Source: Treponema sp. (GTDB lineage: Bacteria; Spirochaetota; Spirochaetia; Treponematales; Breznakiellaceae). Taken from it: DNA of 47,835 bases. The notes below the pieces were generated by a model, which was not told the DNA's origin, did not search any database, and saw only the letters and a program-made list of their open reading frames with translations. The DNA lies in the NCBI GenBank assembly GCA_009781915.1, contig WQUW01000004.1, forward strand, positions 1-47,835, read 5' to 3'. Positions within the stretch are counted from its first letter, which is position 1; each line of letters opens with the position of its first letter. The position numbers were made by a program, and so were the translations under genes. This document shows positions 8,155 to 16,957 of this stretch, piece after piece.

Positions 8155-10056
8155 ATGCCTAATTTATTCACAACACTACAATATATTAAAACGACAGTTG
8201 ATGCTGGATTATCCATATGGGATAGCCTAATGAATTTAATGTCTAATGTAATTAGTACAAAAGCAATTAAAGAAGTATCAGCAGAAGTTTTTTGTAATGA
8301 ATTCGAAGATTATTATGGGATAAATATACCACTTCACCCTATGAATACTATCATTACAAAGATGAAAGATAAATCATTAATAGATAATAAATACGGGAAA
8401 TATACAATAAATTTTTCTGCAATTTCTGATATCGATATAAAAATTTTTAATCAGGATAAATTTGGAAATGTTCTTTCGGAAATGAAATCATTCGTTAAAA
8501 ATAATTTTGATATAGATAAAAACGAAAACGAAATCGAGAATATATTTATAGGGTATATAAATGCTTATGACAAGGATATTCTTTATGCCATAGAAACAAA
8601 TTCTATGCTTCCTACTGGAGATAACACAACTCGCTCTATCTATCTTGCAAGTTCTTTTATTGAGTTTATTGCAAATAGCAAGCCAAAATTACTGGAAATA
8701 ATTGAAGATATCATTCTTGCAAATATTCATTTACATTCAGTATTTTTTATTGATAAAAACCGTAAAATAAAATTAAATAGGGTTTTTGTATATTTAGATA
8801 CGCGTTTTATACTTAGATTAACAGGGATTGAAGGAATCTTTAGACAAGAAGAGTATAAAAATTTACTTGAAATACTTAGGCGTAATAACTGTAATCTACG
8901 CATTTTTGATGTTCATTATAAAGAAGTTGTGAGTATTTTAAATGATTGCAAGAAATGGCTCGAAGATAAAGAAAATTACGATCCCAAAATAGCCAGCAGA
9001 GCATTAAGATATTTTGTCGAAAACAATTACAAAGTCTCAGATGTTATTAAATGTGAAGCAGAAATTGATAATGTTATTAAAAATTATAAAATTGGTATAG
9101 ATGTTCACAATTACGAGGAAGAGGAATTAAACCAATATAATATTGATGAGAATCGTTTACGTGAAATTATTATTGATATTTATAACGAAAACTCATTTTA
9201 TTCTGATAATTATATAAAAGAATCAGCAATATGGAATGATATTAAAGCAATTTCAGCCATTTATAGAAAAAGAAAAGGATTTATTGCAAATGATTTACAG
9301 AATGTAAGAGCCGTTTTTGTTACCAATAATTACTCATTAGCTCGTGCTGTAAGAAAATACAATCTTGAAAATGGAAAAACAGAAAAATATAATGAGTGCT
9401 TAACAGATACTTATTGGGGAACTGCAATATGGCTAAACACAGCATATAGTGAAAATACTTATTTTGCAAGAAAATTACTGGCTGATTGTATTTCTTTAAC
9501 AGAGCTAAATCCAAAGCTAAAAGATAAATACTTAAAAACAATAAAAGAAAAAAACGACAATGGAGAAATTGTGGAAAATGAATATTATATGCTCCGAGAA
9601 TATCCTGGGGCTATAAGATATTTGCAGAACAAAACATTAAATGATGACAATGAATATGTTGATAGCTTGCCTGAAGAGATATTGTCACATTTCAGAGCTG
9701 AAGCAACAAAACCACTTGAGGAGATTATAAAAAATGAGCAAGTTAAGATAAAGAATCAAGAAGATGAAATCTTAGATCATAAAAAGAGAGTCGAAAACCA
9801 ACGAAAGCAAATAGAACTTTCGGCAAGGCGATTTGCAAAGTTTTCGCTTTTTATATTAGCTGTTGCTATGAATGTACCATCAATAGTATTAATGACACAA
9901 GATTTAATACCAAACAATTCTATTTTATGGGGTATTAGAATACTAGGTGCCTTTTTCGGAGTATTTTTTTCAATAAATGGATTTAAAGAATTGTCTTTAT
10001 TTAAGAGGCTATTCAAATACAAAAGGAAAACTTTATTGAGAAAATGGTCGATGTAG
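8155..10056 (+). CDS. Membrane-anchored protein with PIN-nuclease-like motifs, possible defence effector
   Basis: 633 aa from the ATG preceded by GGAGG; an earlier in-frame TTG at 8134 is part of the -10 box and is rejected. I do not recognise a named family. A PIN-like pattern of spaced acids is visible: D215 in VYLDTRFIL, E257 in DVHYKEVV, E356/D362 in ESAIWND, and a strand ending VFVTNN (387-392), similar to the T-N/D end motif of PIN nucleases. A charged coiled coil follows (about 520-560), then two hydrophobic segments (about 565-588 and 593-612) and a basic tail. I infer a membrane-tethered RNase-like protein. Base composition is strongly AT-rich, and it neighbours mazEF, which suggests a transferred defence or stress module. 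The nuclease call is tentative. Confidence 0.6.
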   Translation: MPNLFTTLQYIKTTVDAGLSIWDSLMNLMSNVISTKAIKEVSAEVFCNEFEDYYGINIPLHPMNTIITKMKDKSLIDNKYGKYTINFSAISDIDIKIFNQDKFGNVLSEMKSFVKNNFDIDKNENEIENIFIGYINAYDKDILYAIETNSMLPTGDNTTRSIYLASSFIEFIANSKPKLLEIIEDIILANIHLHSVFFIDKNRKIKLNRVFVYLDTRFILRLTGIEGIFRQEEYKNLLEILRRNNCNLRIFDVHYKEVVSILNDCKKWLEDKENYDPKIASRALRYFVENNYKVSDVIKCEAEIDNVIKNYKIGIDVHNYEEEELNQYNIDENRLREIIIDIYNENSFYSDNYIKESAIWNDIKAISAIYRKRKGFIANDLQNVRAVFVTNNYSLARAVRKYNLENGKTEKYNECLTDTYWGTAIWLNTAYSENTYFARKLLADCISLTELNPKLKDKYLKTIKEKNDNGEIVENEYYMLREYPGAIRYLQNKTLNDDNEYVDSLPEEILSHFRAEATKPLEEIIKNEQVKIKNQEDEILDHKKRVENQRKQIELSARRFAKFSLFILAVAMNVPSIVLMTQDLIPNNSILWGIRILGAFFGVFFSINGFKELSLFKRLFKYKRKTLLRKWSM

Positions 10057-10094
10057 CTATATGAATAAAAAATTGTAAATAACCGCAAATACGA

Positions 10095-10135
10095 TCGCAT
10101 AACACGATTAACGCTTCGGCGGCTACGGGGTTCGG
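10095..10135. other. Possible recombination site (attC-like) after the PIN-like gene
   Basis: TCGCATAAC at 10095-10103 repeats the same nine bases at 7802-7810, so the PIN-like gene is bracketed by direct repeats. The following bases to about 10135 include TTAACG...GGCTAC...GTTAGCC, a GC-rich imperfect palindrome with ends one base away from the integron attC core sites. The GC-rich composition starts again here. Weak evidence; it may simply mark the edge of the inserted island. Confidence 0.25.
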
Positions 10136-10167
10136 TTAGCCTCACAAACGTCGCCAATCTTAAACGT

Positions 10168-11487
10168 TTACTGCAAAAAACTGTCCATCCAACGCTTTCG
10201 TTGTTCGAACCAGCCAATCAAAAATTCCACTTGTACCATGAATGATAATTGAAAAAGATTGGGATTAGTCCACCGTACTCTTTTGTCTGGCCAACGCATA
10301 AAGTTGTGCTCAAAACAGGCTTGATATGCATCTGCCAGACACCTGATCTCTCCTATCATTGTTTGCACTTCACGGTTTCGTATTTCGCTCCAGCGTATAC
10401 TAACCTTTTCTCTAAACCAGCCAGTGTCCATAAGGAGCCTGAAAAACCTATTTTGTGTTGTAGCCCAAACTCCTTGGGGTGAGGGGCCGTGGGAATCCTG
10501 TAACCTGCTGCTGCCGCTGGAAAGATCAAAATCCCAAAGAGGGCCGGCAAACAGTTTAGGATTTCCGTTTATTTGCCTAACCTGAAAAAACAAGCTAGAA
10601 AAACCAACATCACGGTTTTTGAAAAGTTCCTGCACAAGGTAAAAATCGACAAACGAGGGGATGTCTATAAGCGCAGACATTTCTTCACGGTTCCCTCTCA
10701 TTAACGCACGATCAACTTCGTGAACAAACTCATTGACAAATTGATTTCCGCCATTCCTGCGAATACTGCCGCCCGGAAACCTGATTTCAAAGGGTATAGA
10801 ATTATTCAGCAAAAAGTATACATCACCTCGAAGCCCTGGGTTTTCGGAAGGTACGCGGTGGCACCATTCCAGAAAATACTCGCTTAAAGCTGGGGTAGTG
10901 TTGGAAACAAGACCAAGCCGCCCCGCCTCCATTTGGTCACTGAGCATATACACGCCACGATATTCCCCATCCATAAATAAATGCACAAAATGCCGAGCAG
11001 GTGAAAAATCCATGCCGCTCAGCAATGATCCCAGAAAATACGCAGAATGATTGCGCATCAATGAGTGATCTACAGCGTTTGCGATCAGCGTCCAATCCCG
11101 CACAGTGTAGGTACTGCCGAACATTGAACGCTCTTGACCGGATGGAAATCTGATTCGCAGTGGACGCTTGTTACCCATTGCGTGCCATGACGAGTTGCCC
11201 CTGCCGCGCGCTTCAGCGTTTACTTCATCAAACGCAAAGTATTTGTAAGCGCCAACGTTGGACAAAGAAACGGTTGTATGACGCCAATCGTACCTGTGAA
11301 GCGCTCCATTTCCACCCCGTTCAAATGGAGCTATGGAAAGGTTCAGGAACGGCAATGTACCGGGCCCATCTTGCGGCCATGACAGACATGGTATTGGGCG
11401 TTCATCTATTGGCTGCCAACACGCAATAAATGCTAAGGCAATAACTCCGGTTAAAATGCCGCCCACGATGATTTTCAATCTTTTCAT
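10168..11487 (-). CDS. CotH-kinase-family lipoprotein
   Basis: 439 aa from the ATG with AGGAG 8 nt upstream. It has an N-terminal lipoprotein signal (MKRLKIIVGG...AFIAC, lipobox Cys23), so the protein is exported and lipid-anchored. CotH-type protein kinase motifs follow: RGRGNSSW (95-101), KRPLRIRF, DWTLIANAVDHSLMRN, DGEYRGVYMLSDQ (173-185) and the metal-binding GPLWDFDLSSG (315-325). CotH enzymes phosphorylate secreted proteins in spore coats; in non-sporing spirochaetes the exported forms are thought to act on envelope proteins. The substrate is unknown. It is monocistronic, with a possible CTGACA/CATATT promoter about 50-75 bp upstream. The family is clear; the role is inferred. Confidence 0.9.
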   Translation of the reverse strand: MKRLKIIVGGILTGVIALAFIACWQPIDERPIPCLSWPQDGPGTLPFLNLSIAPFERGGNGALHRYDWRHTTVSLSNVGAYKYFAFDEVNAEARGRGNSSWHAMGNKRPLRIRFPSGQERSMFGSTYTVRDWTLIANAVDHSLMRNHSAYFLGSLLSGMDFSPARHFVHLFMDGEYRGVYMLSDQMEAGRLGLVSNTTPALSEYFLEWCHRVPSENPGLRGDVYFLLNNSIPFEIRFPGGSIRRNGGNQFVNEFVHEVDRALMRGNREEMSALIDIPSFVDFYLVQELFKNRDVGFSSLFFQVRQINGNPKLFAGPLWDFDLSSGSSRLQDSHGPSPQGVWATTQNRFFRLLMDTGWFREKVSIRWSEIRNREVQTMIGEIRCLADAYQACFEHNFMRWPDKRVRWTNPNLFQLSFMVQVEFLIGWFEQRKRWMDSFLQ

Positions 11488-11670
11488 ACAAACCACTCCT
11501 ATTTTCAGCAATTTTTGGAAAAATATGCCACAAAATGTAAACCTGTCAGTGTAAAAAGGCTATTTTCTTAATACACTCTATCTGTGGTTTCTATGTTAGA
11601 GACTATCAGATGTTTGCAATAATAACAAGCCAATAGCATTGTTCAACATAGTAACTAACAGGGTGGTTTT

Positions 11671-12033
11671 ATGCGAGGGAAAGAGCTTCGAGCGGTTTTT
11701 GGAAAAAATGTAAAAATGTTCCGGAGCCGCCGAAGCTGGTCTCAAGCGGAATTAGCAGAATATGCCAATATCTCCATAAACTTTCTCGGCGATATTGAGC
11801 GGGGAAATAAATGGCCGCACCCTGAAACGTTAACAAAACTGGCAGATGCCTTAGAAATAAAGGTTTTTGAGCTTTTTCTTGAAGAAGACGCCACGTTCGA
11901 CGCAAATACAGAAATTCTGATAAGCCGTTTTGTAAAAGATGTTTCGTTGACCCTAAGCAAATCACTGTCCCTTTCTGTCAACCAGTCCATTGAGTACACT
12001 CTTAAGCAATATCAGCTGACGGAAACTCCGTAG
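11671..12033 (+). CDS. XRE-family transcriptional regulator (120 aa)
   Basis: Cro/C1-type HTH at residues about 8-65 (SQAELAEYANISINFLGDIERG). The tail is Ser/Leu-rich and ends in YTLKQYQ. A GGGTGG ribosome site precedes the ATG. It is a paralogue of the regulator at 250-570: the two proteins align along their full length. The upstream 180 bp are AT-rich and hold the divergent start region shared with the CotH gene, so it may control either itself or that gene. The target is unknown. Confidence 0.85.
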   Translation: MRGKELRAVFGKNVKMFRSRRSWSQAELAEYANISINFLGDIERGNKWPHPETLTKLADALEIKVFELFLEEDATFDANTEILISRFVKDVSLTLSKSLSLSVNQSIEYTLKQYQLTETP

Positions 12034-12102
12034 GACACGTTGAAGAAAAAGCAAGTTACGCCGATAAACTAAGTAGCGCCACGTCGCAAAGGAGTTGAGA
12101 AT

Positions 12103-12450
12103 ATGTTTTCAGTCTTACAAAAATTGTACGCCGGGAAAACCGATCCGGGCAAAAAAATCGACAAGATGCTTTCAGAACTGCAAAAACTGTATGCGGCAAG
12201 GGGCGCGGTGGATAAGCAGATAACCGGCATGGAAGCGAAGTTTGTCGCCGAGGTCAAGGTCGTCTCCAAACCCGTAGCCCCGGCAGTCAAGAAATCGGCG
12301 GCCCCAAAGCCTGCGGCGAAAAAGCCGGCAGCCAAGAAACCCGCCGCCTCAAAGCCTGCGGCGAAAAAACCAGCGGCAAAGAAACCGGCAGTCAAGAAGC
12401 CCGCCGCTTCAAAAAAGCCCTCCAAAAACAGCGCCCGGAATAAAAAATAG
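12103..12450 (+). CDS. Histone H1-like lysine/alanine/proline-rich DNA-binding protein
   Basis: 115 aa. Residues 1-50 are a helical segment (LSELQKLYAARGAVDKQI). From about residue 60 to the end, the chain is low-complexity with repeats of KKPAA, KPAAK and SKPAA, as in the C-terminal tails of eukaryotic H1 and bacterial Hc1-like proteins. The tail is strongly basic with no acidic residues, fitting non-specific DNA or RNA binding and nucleoid compaction. AGGAG precedes the ATG. The repeat coding sequence (GCCGGCAGCCAAGAAACC-like units) could vary in copy number by slippage. An AAAAAA...TTTTTT hairpin overlaps the stop codon and may be the terminator. Confidence 0.8.
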   Translation: MFSVLQKLYAGKTDPGKKIDKMLSELQKLYAARGAVDKQITGMEAKFVAEVKVVSKPVAPAVKKSAAPKPAAKKPAAKKPAASKPAAKKPAAKKPAVKKPAASKKPSKNSARNKK

Positions 12451-12506
12451 CGTTTTTTGTTCTTCCGGGGCGTAGTTTGCGAGTTTTGCCATACAAAAAT
12501 CCAAAT

Positions 12507-12540
12507 TCTTCATAATTTCTTCACATTCGTGGGGTAAAAT
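12507..12540 (+). promoter_or_regulatory. Shared upstream box 1 (OmpR/PhoB-like direct repeat) and -10
   Basis: TCTTCATAATTTCTTCACA (12507-12525) is identical at 17891-17909 and 18245-18263. Within it, TTCATAATTTC/TTCACATTCG form half-sites 11 bp apart, the spacing used by OmpR/PhoB-type regulators. A -10-like TAAAAT starts exactly 10 nt after the box, as TACCAT and CATAAT do in the other two copies. Confidence 0.7.
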
Positions 12541-12575
12541 GGGCCTACGAATGTATCGTTTATAAGGAGAAAACT

Positions 12576-12977
12576 ATGAAGAAAATTTTTACAGCTTTTT
12601 TTGCGATGGCCATTTTCGCGGCTGTTGTCCCGGCTGCCTATGCTCAGGCCATTTCCTCGGTTCAGGCAAGGAACATAGCCGTTTCAATGGCGGGGGGCGG
12701 CTCCGTAACCAGCCTTGAGATGGTTGCCGATGCCTCTTTGGGCCAGCTATACCGGATTGTTGTTACCAACGGCCCACGGCAGTATCATATGTCCATAAGC
12801 GCCGCAAGCGGGGATGTGCTGAGCCTTAACGCCACCGCATTACCCGGCTCCGTTCAGCCTGTTGCGGGCGCTACCCCCAGAGGAAGCGGACACCACGGAT
12901 ACTGGTCGCCCTCGCCCTCGCCCTCGCATCCACACAGAGGATGGAGATCTTCTCCCAGTCCGTACTGGGACAGATAG
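12576..12977 (+). CDS. Secreted PepSY-like protein with Ser-Pro-rich tail
   Basis: 133 aa. It has an N-terminal signal peptide (MKKIFTAFFAMAIFAAVV, cleavage after AYAQA). Residues 25-85 look like a PepSY-type domain (ARNIAVSMAGGGSV, LYRIVVTNG, YHMSISAASGDVL). The tail is rich in SPSPSPS and HPHRGW. PepSY domains are small exported domains that bind or inhibit proteases or other partners. The same domain begins the next gene (13053-14384). It lies under shared box 1 (12507-12540), with AAGGAG before the ATG. A hairpin separates it from the next gene. The function is not known; the domain call is from pattern only. Confidence 0.7.
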   Translation: MKKIFTAFFAMAIFAAVVPAAYAQAISSVQARNIAVSMAGGGSVTSLEMVADASLGQLYRIVVTNGPRQYHMSISAASGDVLSLNATALPGSVQPVAGATPRGSGHHGYWSPSPSPSHPHRGWRSSPSPYWDR

Positions 12978-12991
12978 CGGCAACAACAAAC

Positions 12992-13010
12992 AGGGCCGTT
13001 TCGCGGCCCT
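12992..13010 (+). other. Intercistronic hairpin
   Basis: A perfect 7-bp stem (AGGGCCG/CGGCCCT) with a 5-nt loop lies between the PepSY-like gene and the surface-repeat gene. It has no T-run, so it is more likely an RNA-stability or partial-attenuation element than a full terminator. Confidence 0.55.
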
Positions 13011-13052
13011 ATGTAAAACACATATTTGGAAAACAAATTAGGAGAAAATACA

Positions 13053-14384
13053 ATGAAGAATATTGTGCCGCTTTTTATTATTGCCGTTTTTGCCTTTGGC
13101 CTTTCAGGACAAAGGGCTCACGGGCAAGAGGTAATCTCCACGATCGATGCCGGAAACCTTGCCATTTCCATAGCGGGCGGCGGGACGGTGGTTAGCCTTG
13201 ATATGGGATCGGTGTACAGGATTGTTGTTGTAAACGGAGCCACACAGTTTAACATTTACATAAATGCCCGGACGGGAGATGTCGTAAGGGTTAGCACCAT
13301 TCCGTTTTCCGGCATCGTAGACCCTTCGCTTGTACCCGTTACCGGGGTTTTCGGAGCGGAAGACCCGGCGGCTGGTATGCCCAGCGTATCAATGTACACG
13401 TTCTTTGTGAATGCGGTTTCCGGTGAATTCCGGTTCCCTCTGATTGGGCTTGTCAACATAGCGATGGACGACCATTCCGGCCTGCACCTTGGCCTTCTTA
13501 ACCAGAACATGGGCGCTCTCTCGGGCCTGCAGGCGGGGGCCGTCAACGTAATCGGCGGCAATCTGTCCGGGGTGCAGTTCGGGATTGTAAACACAACAAT
13601 GAGAAGCGCTTATGGCGTACAGTTTGGGGCCATCAACACCGCGGGGGGAGCCATATCGGGCGGGCAGGCCGGAGTTGTGAACATAGCCGCAAACGATCTT
13701 AACGGCGGGCAGGCCGGGTTCCTGAACTTCGCCAGAGGCAGTATGTCGGGGCTTCAGTTCGGGCTTATCAATTACGCCGGAACCAATGCCGCCGGTGTGC
13801 AACTTGGCTTTATAAATTTCGCGCATAGCGTAGAGGACGGCCTGCCCATAGGGTTCATATCCATAGTCAGGCACGGCGGCTACAGGGCTTTTGAACTTGG
13901 CTTTTCGGAATTTTTTCCCCGTATTCTGGGGCTGCGGCTGGGCGTGGAAAGGTTTTACACCACGCTGTCCGTTGCCTCTGACTCTGACACGCATGGAAGG
14001 CATTACTCGCAAAACATCGCCGCCGGGTTTGGCCTTGGCACAATTATCCCCATAGCCGGCCCCGTTTTCTTCAACGTGGAATTAAACCATTTTTCCGGCA
14101 TAACCGCCCGCACTACGGATCAGGCCGCTCTAGGAGGCCGGGGCAGGCACTCGCACCACAGAAACCGGAGGGAGTACCGCATTCCCGTGCAGACAATGAG
14201 CCTTACGCCGCATCTGGGCCTTAACGTTGGCAGGGTAAGCCTTGTCGCGGGCCCCTCCCTTACGTGGAGGTGGAATTCCGGCGAGGATAACGCAGAGCCC
14301 AATTTCGGTGTTATGCGCCATGACGCAGACAACGGCAGTACCGTTGTCATTGGGGCACGGGCCGGACTTAGGTTCAGGTTTTGA
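13053..14384 (+). CDS. Surface protein with PepSY-like head and LA_2272-type repeats
   Basis: 443 aa from the ATG preceded by AGGAG; an earlier in-frame ATG at 13026 lacks a ribosome site. It has a signal peptide (cleavage near AHGQE). Residues 25-80 repeat the PepSY-like domain of the preceding gene (NLAISIAGGGTV, YRIVVVNGATQF). Residues about 130-290 hold some ten repeats of the type GxQxGxxN (GLQAGAVN, GVQFGIVN, GGQAGVVN, GLQFGLIN, GVQLGFIN), the signature of the spirochaete LA_2272 surface-repeat family. The last 150 residues alternate hydrophobic and polar residues and end in LRFRF, as an outer-membrane beta-barrel would. It is probably surface-exposed. It shares the operon with the small PepSY gene. 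Confidence 0.8.
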   Translation: MKNIVPLFIIAVFAFGLSGQRAHGQEVISTIDAGNLAISIAGGGTVVSLDMGSVYRIVVVNGATQFNIYINARTGDVVRVSTIPFSGIVDPSLVPVTGVFGAEDPAAGMPSVSMYTFFVNAVSGEFRFPLIGLVNIAMDDHSGLHLGLLNQNMGALSGLQAGAVNVIGGNLSGVQFGIVNTTMRSAYGVQFGAINTAGGAISGGQAGVVNIAANDLNGGQAGFLNFARGSMSGLQFGLINYAGTNAAGVQLGFINFAHSVEDGLPIGFISIVRHGGYRAFELGFSEFFPRILGLRLGVERFYTTLSVASDSDTHGRHYSQNIAAGFGLGTIIPIAGPVFFNVELNHFSGITARTTDQAALGGRGRHSHHRNRREYRIPVQTMSLTPHLGLNVGRVSLVAGPSLTWRWNSGEDNAEPNFGVMRHDADNGSTVVIGARAGLRFRF

Positions 14385-14419
14385 TGCGCCGCCGGTTTCC
14401 CATTGCTAGAGGGTAATGC

Positions 14420-16102
14420 GTGTATACTTTTTTGGCGGTAACGCTGGCGGCGGCATTTTCGTTGGCCCTGTTGCATATATGGGGCTTTAGGAAAACAAAC
14501 CTTTACAAAAAAAACAAGGATTTGTTTTTGTGTGCCGCCATAACTGCCATTTTTGCCGCGTATGTTTTTTCTAGCCTTGGGAATATCAGATCGCCGCAGA
14601 GCTTTTTCCACGGCGGCCCGGACGATGCCGTAGTAGCCGATTTTGGCGGCACGCATCAGGTGTGGATGTTCCAGTATATGCTCGGCCCCCGGCACAATCA
14701 AAGCTTTACGCTAGAGTTTTCCTTTGACGGCGAATACTGGTCGCGGCCCTTTCACCTTCATGCCGATAACGTGTTTGCGTGGCATTACCTGGAACTTGAC
14801 CGGGGCGGAGCTAGGTTTGCCCGCATAACGCCCGCGACAGACAGACTGTACATGATGGAAATGGCCTTTCGCGGCAAAGACATGGAACTGATACCCATAA
14901 CCGTCATTTCCGGCGCGGGAACTGAGCTGTTCGATGAACAAAATCTGGTTCCGGTACGCCCGCTGGATTTTATGCATTCCACGCATTTTGACGAAGTGTA
15001 CTATCCCAGAGCGGCGTGGGAGTTTATCCACCGTATGGAAGTGGACGAATGGACGCACCCGCCTTTGGGCAAGGTGATTATTTCGTGGGGCATACGCATC
15101 TTTGGCATGACTCCTTTCGGCTGGCGGTTTATGGGAGCCGTAGCCGGTATAGCCCTTGTTCCCCTTGTATATTTTTTCGCCCTTGGCCTGTTTAGGGAAC
15201 GGTTTTGGGCCGGCTTTTCCGCAGTCATTTTTTCCTTTGATTTTATGCACTTTGTTCAGAGCCGCATAGCCACCATTGATGTTTTTGTTGTGTTGTTTAT
15301 TACGGCAATGTTTTATTTTATGCACAGATACAGCCGTGGCAAATCCCTTGTTCCCCTGCTGCTTTCGGGGATTTTTATGGGACTGGCGGCGGCAACCAAG
15401 TGGAGCGGTCTTTTCGGGGCGGCGGGTCTTGCGGTTGTGTTTATCATTATCACCATAAGAAACTACAGGGAACACAGGGAAAGCCCCGTTCCTACGCTTG
15501 CGTGGTGCGTTGTTTTTTTCGTGCTGATACCCATCGCAATATACGTGTTAAGTTATGTTCCCCACTACAACACCGGATACCTTTACCACGAAAGGGGCTT
15601 TTTTGCCGCCATTTTCAGGCTGCAGGCCGCCATGATCGAATTTCACACCGGGCTGGACGAGTATCATCCCTTTGCCTCCAGATGGTGGGAATGGGTTATA
15701 AACACCCGCCCCATCGTGTATTTTTACGGCCCTCTGCCCGGCGGCCTGCGGCAAATCATAGCCTCTTTTGGAAACCCGGCTGTGTGGTGGGGCGGCATAC
15801 TTGCGGGAGCATACGTTTTTTACCGGGCCGTTAAAATGGATTTTGTACCGGCGTTTTTGGCGATAGGGTATCTGTCTTTGCTGCTTCCTTGGGTGCTGAC
15901 GGCAAGGGGAACGCAGTTTATCTACTACTACTACCCCAATGTGGTGTTTCTGGTGTTAATGATTGCCTATGCGCTAAAAGAGGCCGGGATTTTAAGCAGG
16001 GTAAAACCGGGCAGACACGCGCTTGCGTATACGTTTGCCGCGCTTACGGTGGGGCTGTTCCTGTTGTTCTATCCGGTACTTGCGGGAGTGCCCGCGCCGT
16101 GA
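14420..16102 (+). CDS. GT39/PMT-family protein O-mannosyltransferase-like enzyme
   Basis: 560-aa polytopic membrane glycosyltransferase. It starts with GTG, with AGAGGG 6 nt upstream. The PMT active-site acids are visible in FDEVYYPRAAWEF (D191-E192), and WTHPPLGKVIISWG follows. About ten hydrophobic segments come after. Between TM1-2 and the catalytic loop, residues 60-165 look like a beta-sandwich (F5/8-like) insert facing outside. PMT enzymes move a sugar from a polyprenyl-phosphate donor onto Ser/Thr of exported proteins. The radical SAM gene overlaps its stop (GTGA), and a GT2 gene able to make the donor follows. This fits a protein or envelope O-glycosylation unit; the sugar is unknown. 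Confidence 0.88.
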   Translation: MYTFLAVTLAAAFSLALLHIWGFRKTNLYKKNKDLFLCAAITAIFAAYVFSSLGNIRSPQSFFHGGPDDAVVADFGGTHQVWMFQYMLGPRHNQSFTLEFSFDGEYWSRPFHLHADNVFAWHYLELDRGGARFARITPATDRLYMMEMAFRGKDMELIPITVISGAGTELFDEQNLVPVRPLDFMHSTHFDEVYYPRAAWEFIHRMEVDEWTHPPLGKVIISWGIRIFGMTPFGWRFMGAVAGIALVPLVYFFALGLFRERFWAGFSAVIFSFDFMHFVQSRIATIDVFVVLFITAMFYFMHRYSRGKSLVPLLLSGIFMGLAAATKWSGLFGAAGLAVVFIIITIRNYREHRESPVPTLAWCVVFFVLIPIAIYVLSYVPHYNTGYLYHERGFFAAIFRLQAAMIEFHTGLDEYHPFASRWWEWVINTRPIVYFYGPLPGGLRQIIASFGNPAVWWGGILAGAYVFYRAVKMDFVPAFLAIGYLSLLLPWVLTARGTQFIYYYYPNVVFLVLMIAYALKEAGILSRVKPGRHALAYTFAALTVGLFLLFYPVLAGVPAP

Positions 16103-16947
16103 CGCACAAAATCGTGAAGATGTTTATCTCATCTTCCTTCGTGGTGGCGCTGTACTTGAAGCTCCTCCATATTTTTTTAAGGCTGGACGATTTCGCGCGC
16201 AGGGCGCTGAAAAGAAAGCCCGTTCTGCATTACCTTGAACTCCATGCCGCCAGTCATTGCAATTTAAACTGTAAGGGCTGCTTTCACTTTTCCAACTTGG
16301 TCAAAACAAACGATTTTCCGGACGTAAAGCAGTACGCCCGCGATTTATCAAGGCTGGGCCGCCTTTACGAAAACATAAAAAACATACGCCTGCTTGGAGG
16401 GGAGCCCCTGCTTAACCCTGAACTGCCCATGCTTATCCGCCAAACAAGAAAAGCGTTTCCAAGGGCGAACATCCATGTGGTGTCCAACGGCATCCTGTAC
16501 AAAAAGCTGGAAGGGGAACTGCTGGAAGCCGTTAACGCTTGCGGCGTTACAATACACATCTCGCTGTACAAGCCAATGGCTGGCAGAACAGGAGAGCTAA
16601 AACAACATTTCAAGGCCCGCAAAATCAGGTACGGCATTAGCGGCCTTATATTGAATTTTGCCAATTACATCAATACAAAAGGCGATTCTATTCCATCAAG
16701 CGTTATACGGCAATGTCCGGCTTCAAGATGCACGTTCCTGCATAGCGGACATATCGCCCGCTGCCCCCTGCCTTTTACCATCGGGCATTTCAGCAAATCC
16801 ATATCAATGAAGGACGAATGGATTAACATCCACGAAGAAGGGCTGGACGGATTTGCGCTAAACAAAACACTGCGAAAGCCAATGGCCTGCTGCCGCTATT
16901 GCCGCAAGCTTGAATGGTTCGACTGGGAGATGGGCCGCGAGGCATAA
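16099..16947 (+). CDS. Radical SAM enzyme between the GT39 and GT2 genes
   Basis: 282 aa. It starts at a GTG that overlaps the stop of the preceding gene by 4 nt, so translation is coupled. The iron-sulfur motif is CNLNCKGC (C54, C58, C61). LLGGEPLL and HVVSNGILY are the usual radical SAM barrel strands. The C-terminal half has extra cysteines (CPASRC, ARCPLPF, ACCRYCRK), suggesting a second cluster as in SPASM-type proteins. An N-terminal hydrophobic stretch (residues 8-28) may associate it with the membrane. The reaction is unknown; from context it may modify the lipid carrier, the sugar or the target protein of the neighbouring glycosyltransferases. Confidence 0.85.
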   Translation: MTHKIVKMFISSSFVVALYLKLLHIFLRLDDFARRALKRKPVLHYLELHAASHCNLNCKGCFHFSNLVKTNDFPDVKQYARDLSRLGRLYENIKNIRLLGGEPLLNPELPMLIRQTRKAFPRANIHVVSNGILYKKLEGELLEAVNACGVTIHISLYKPMAGRTGELKQHFKARKIRYGISGLILNFANYINTKGDSIPSSVIRQCPASRCTFLHSGHIARCPLPFTIGHFSKSISMKDEWINIHEEGLDGFALNKTLRKPMACCRYCRKLEWFDWEMGREA

Positions 16948-16957
16948 GGAGTACGTG

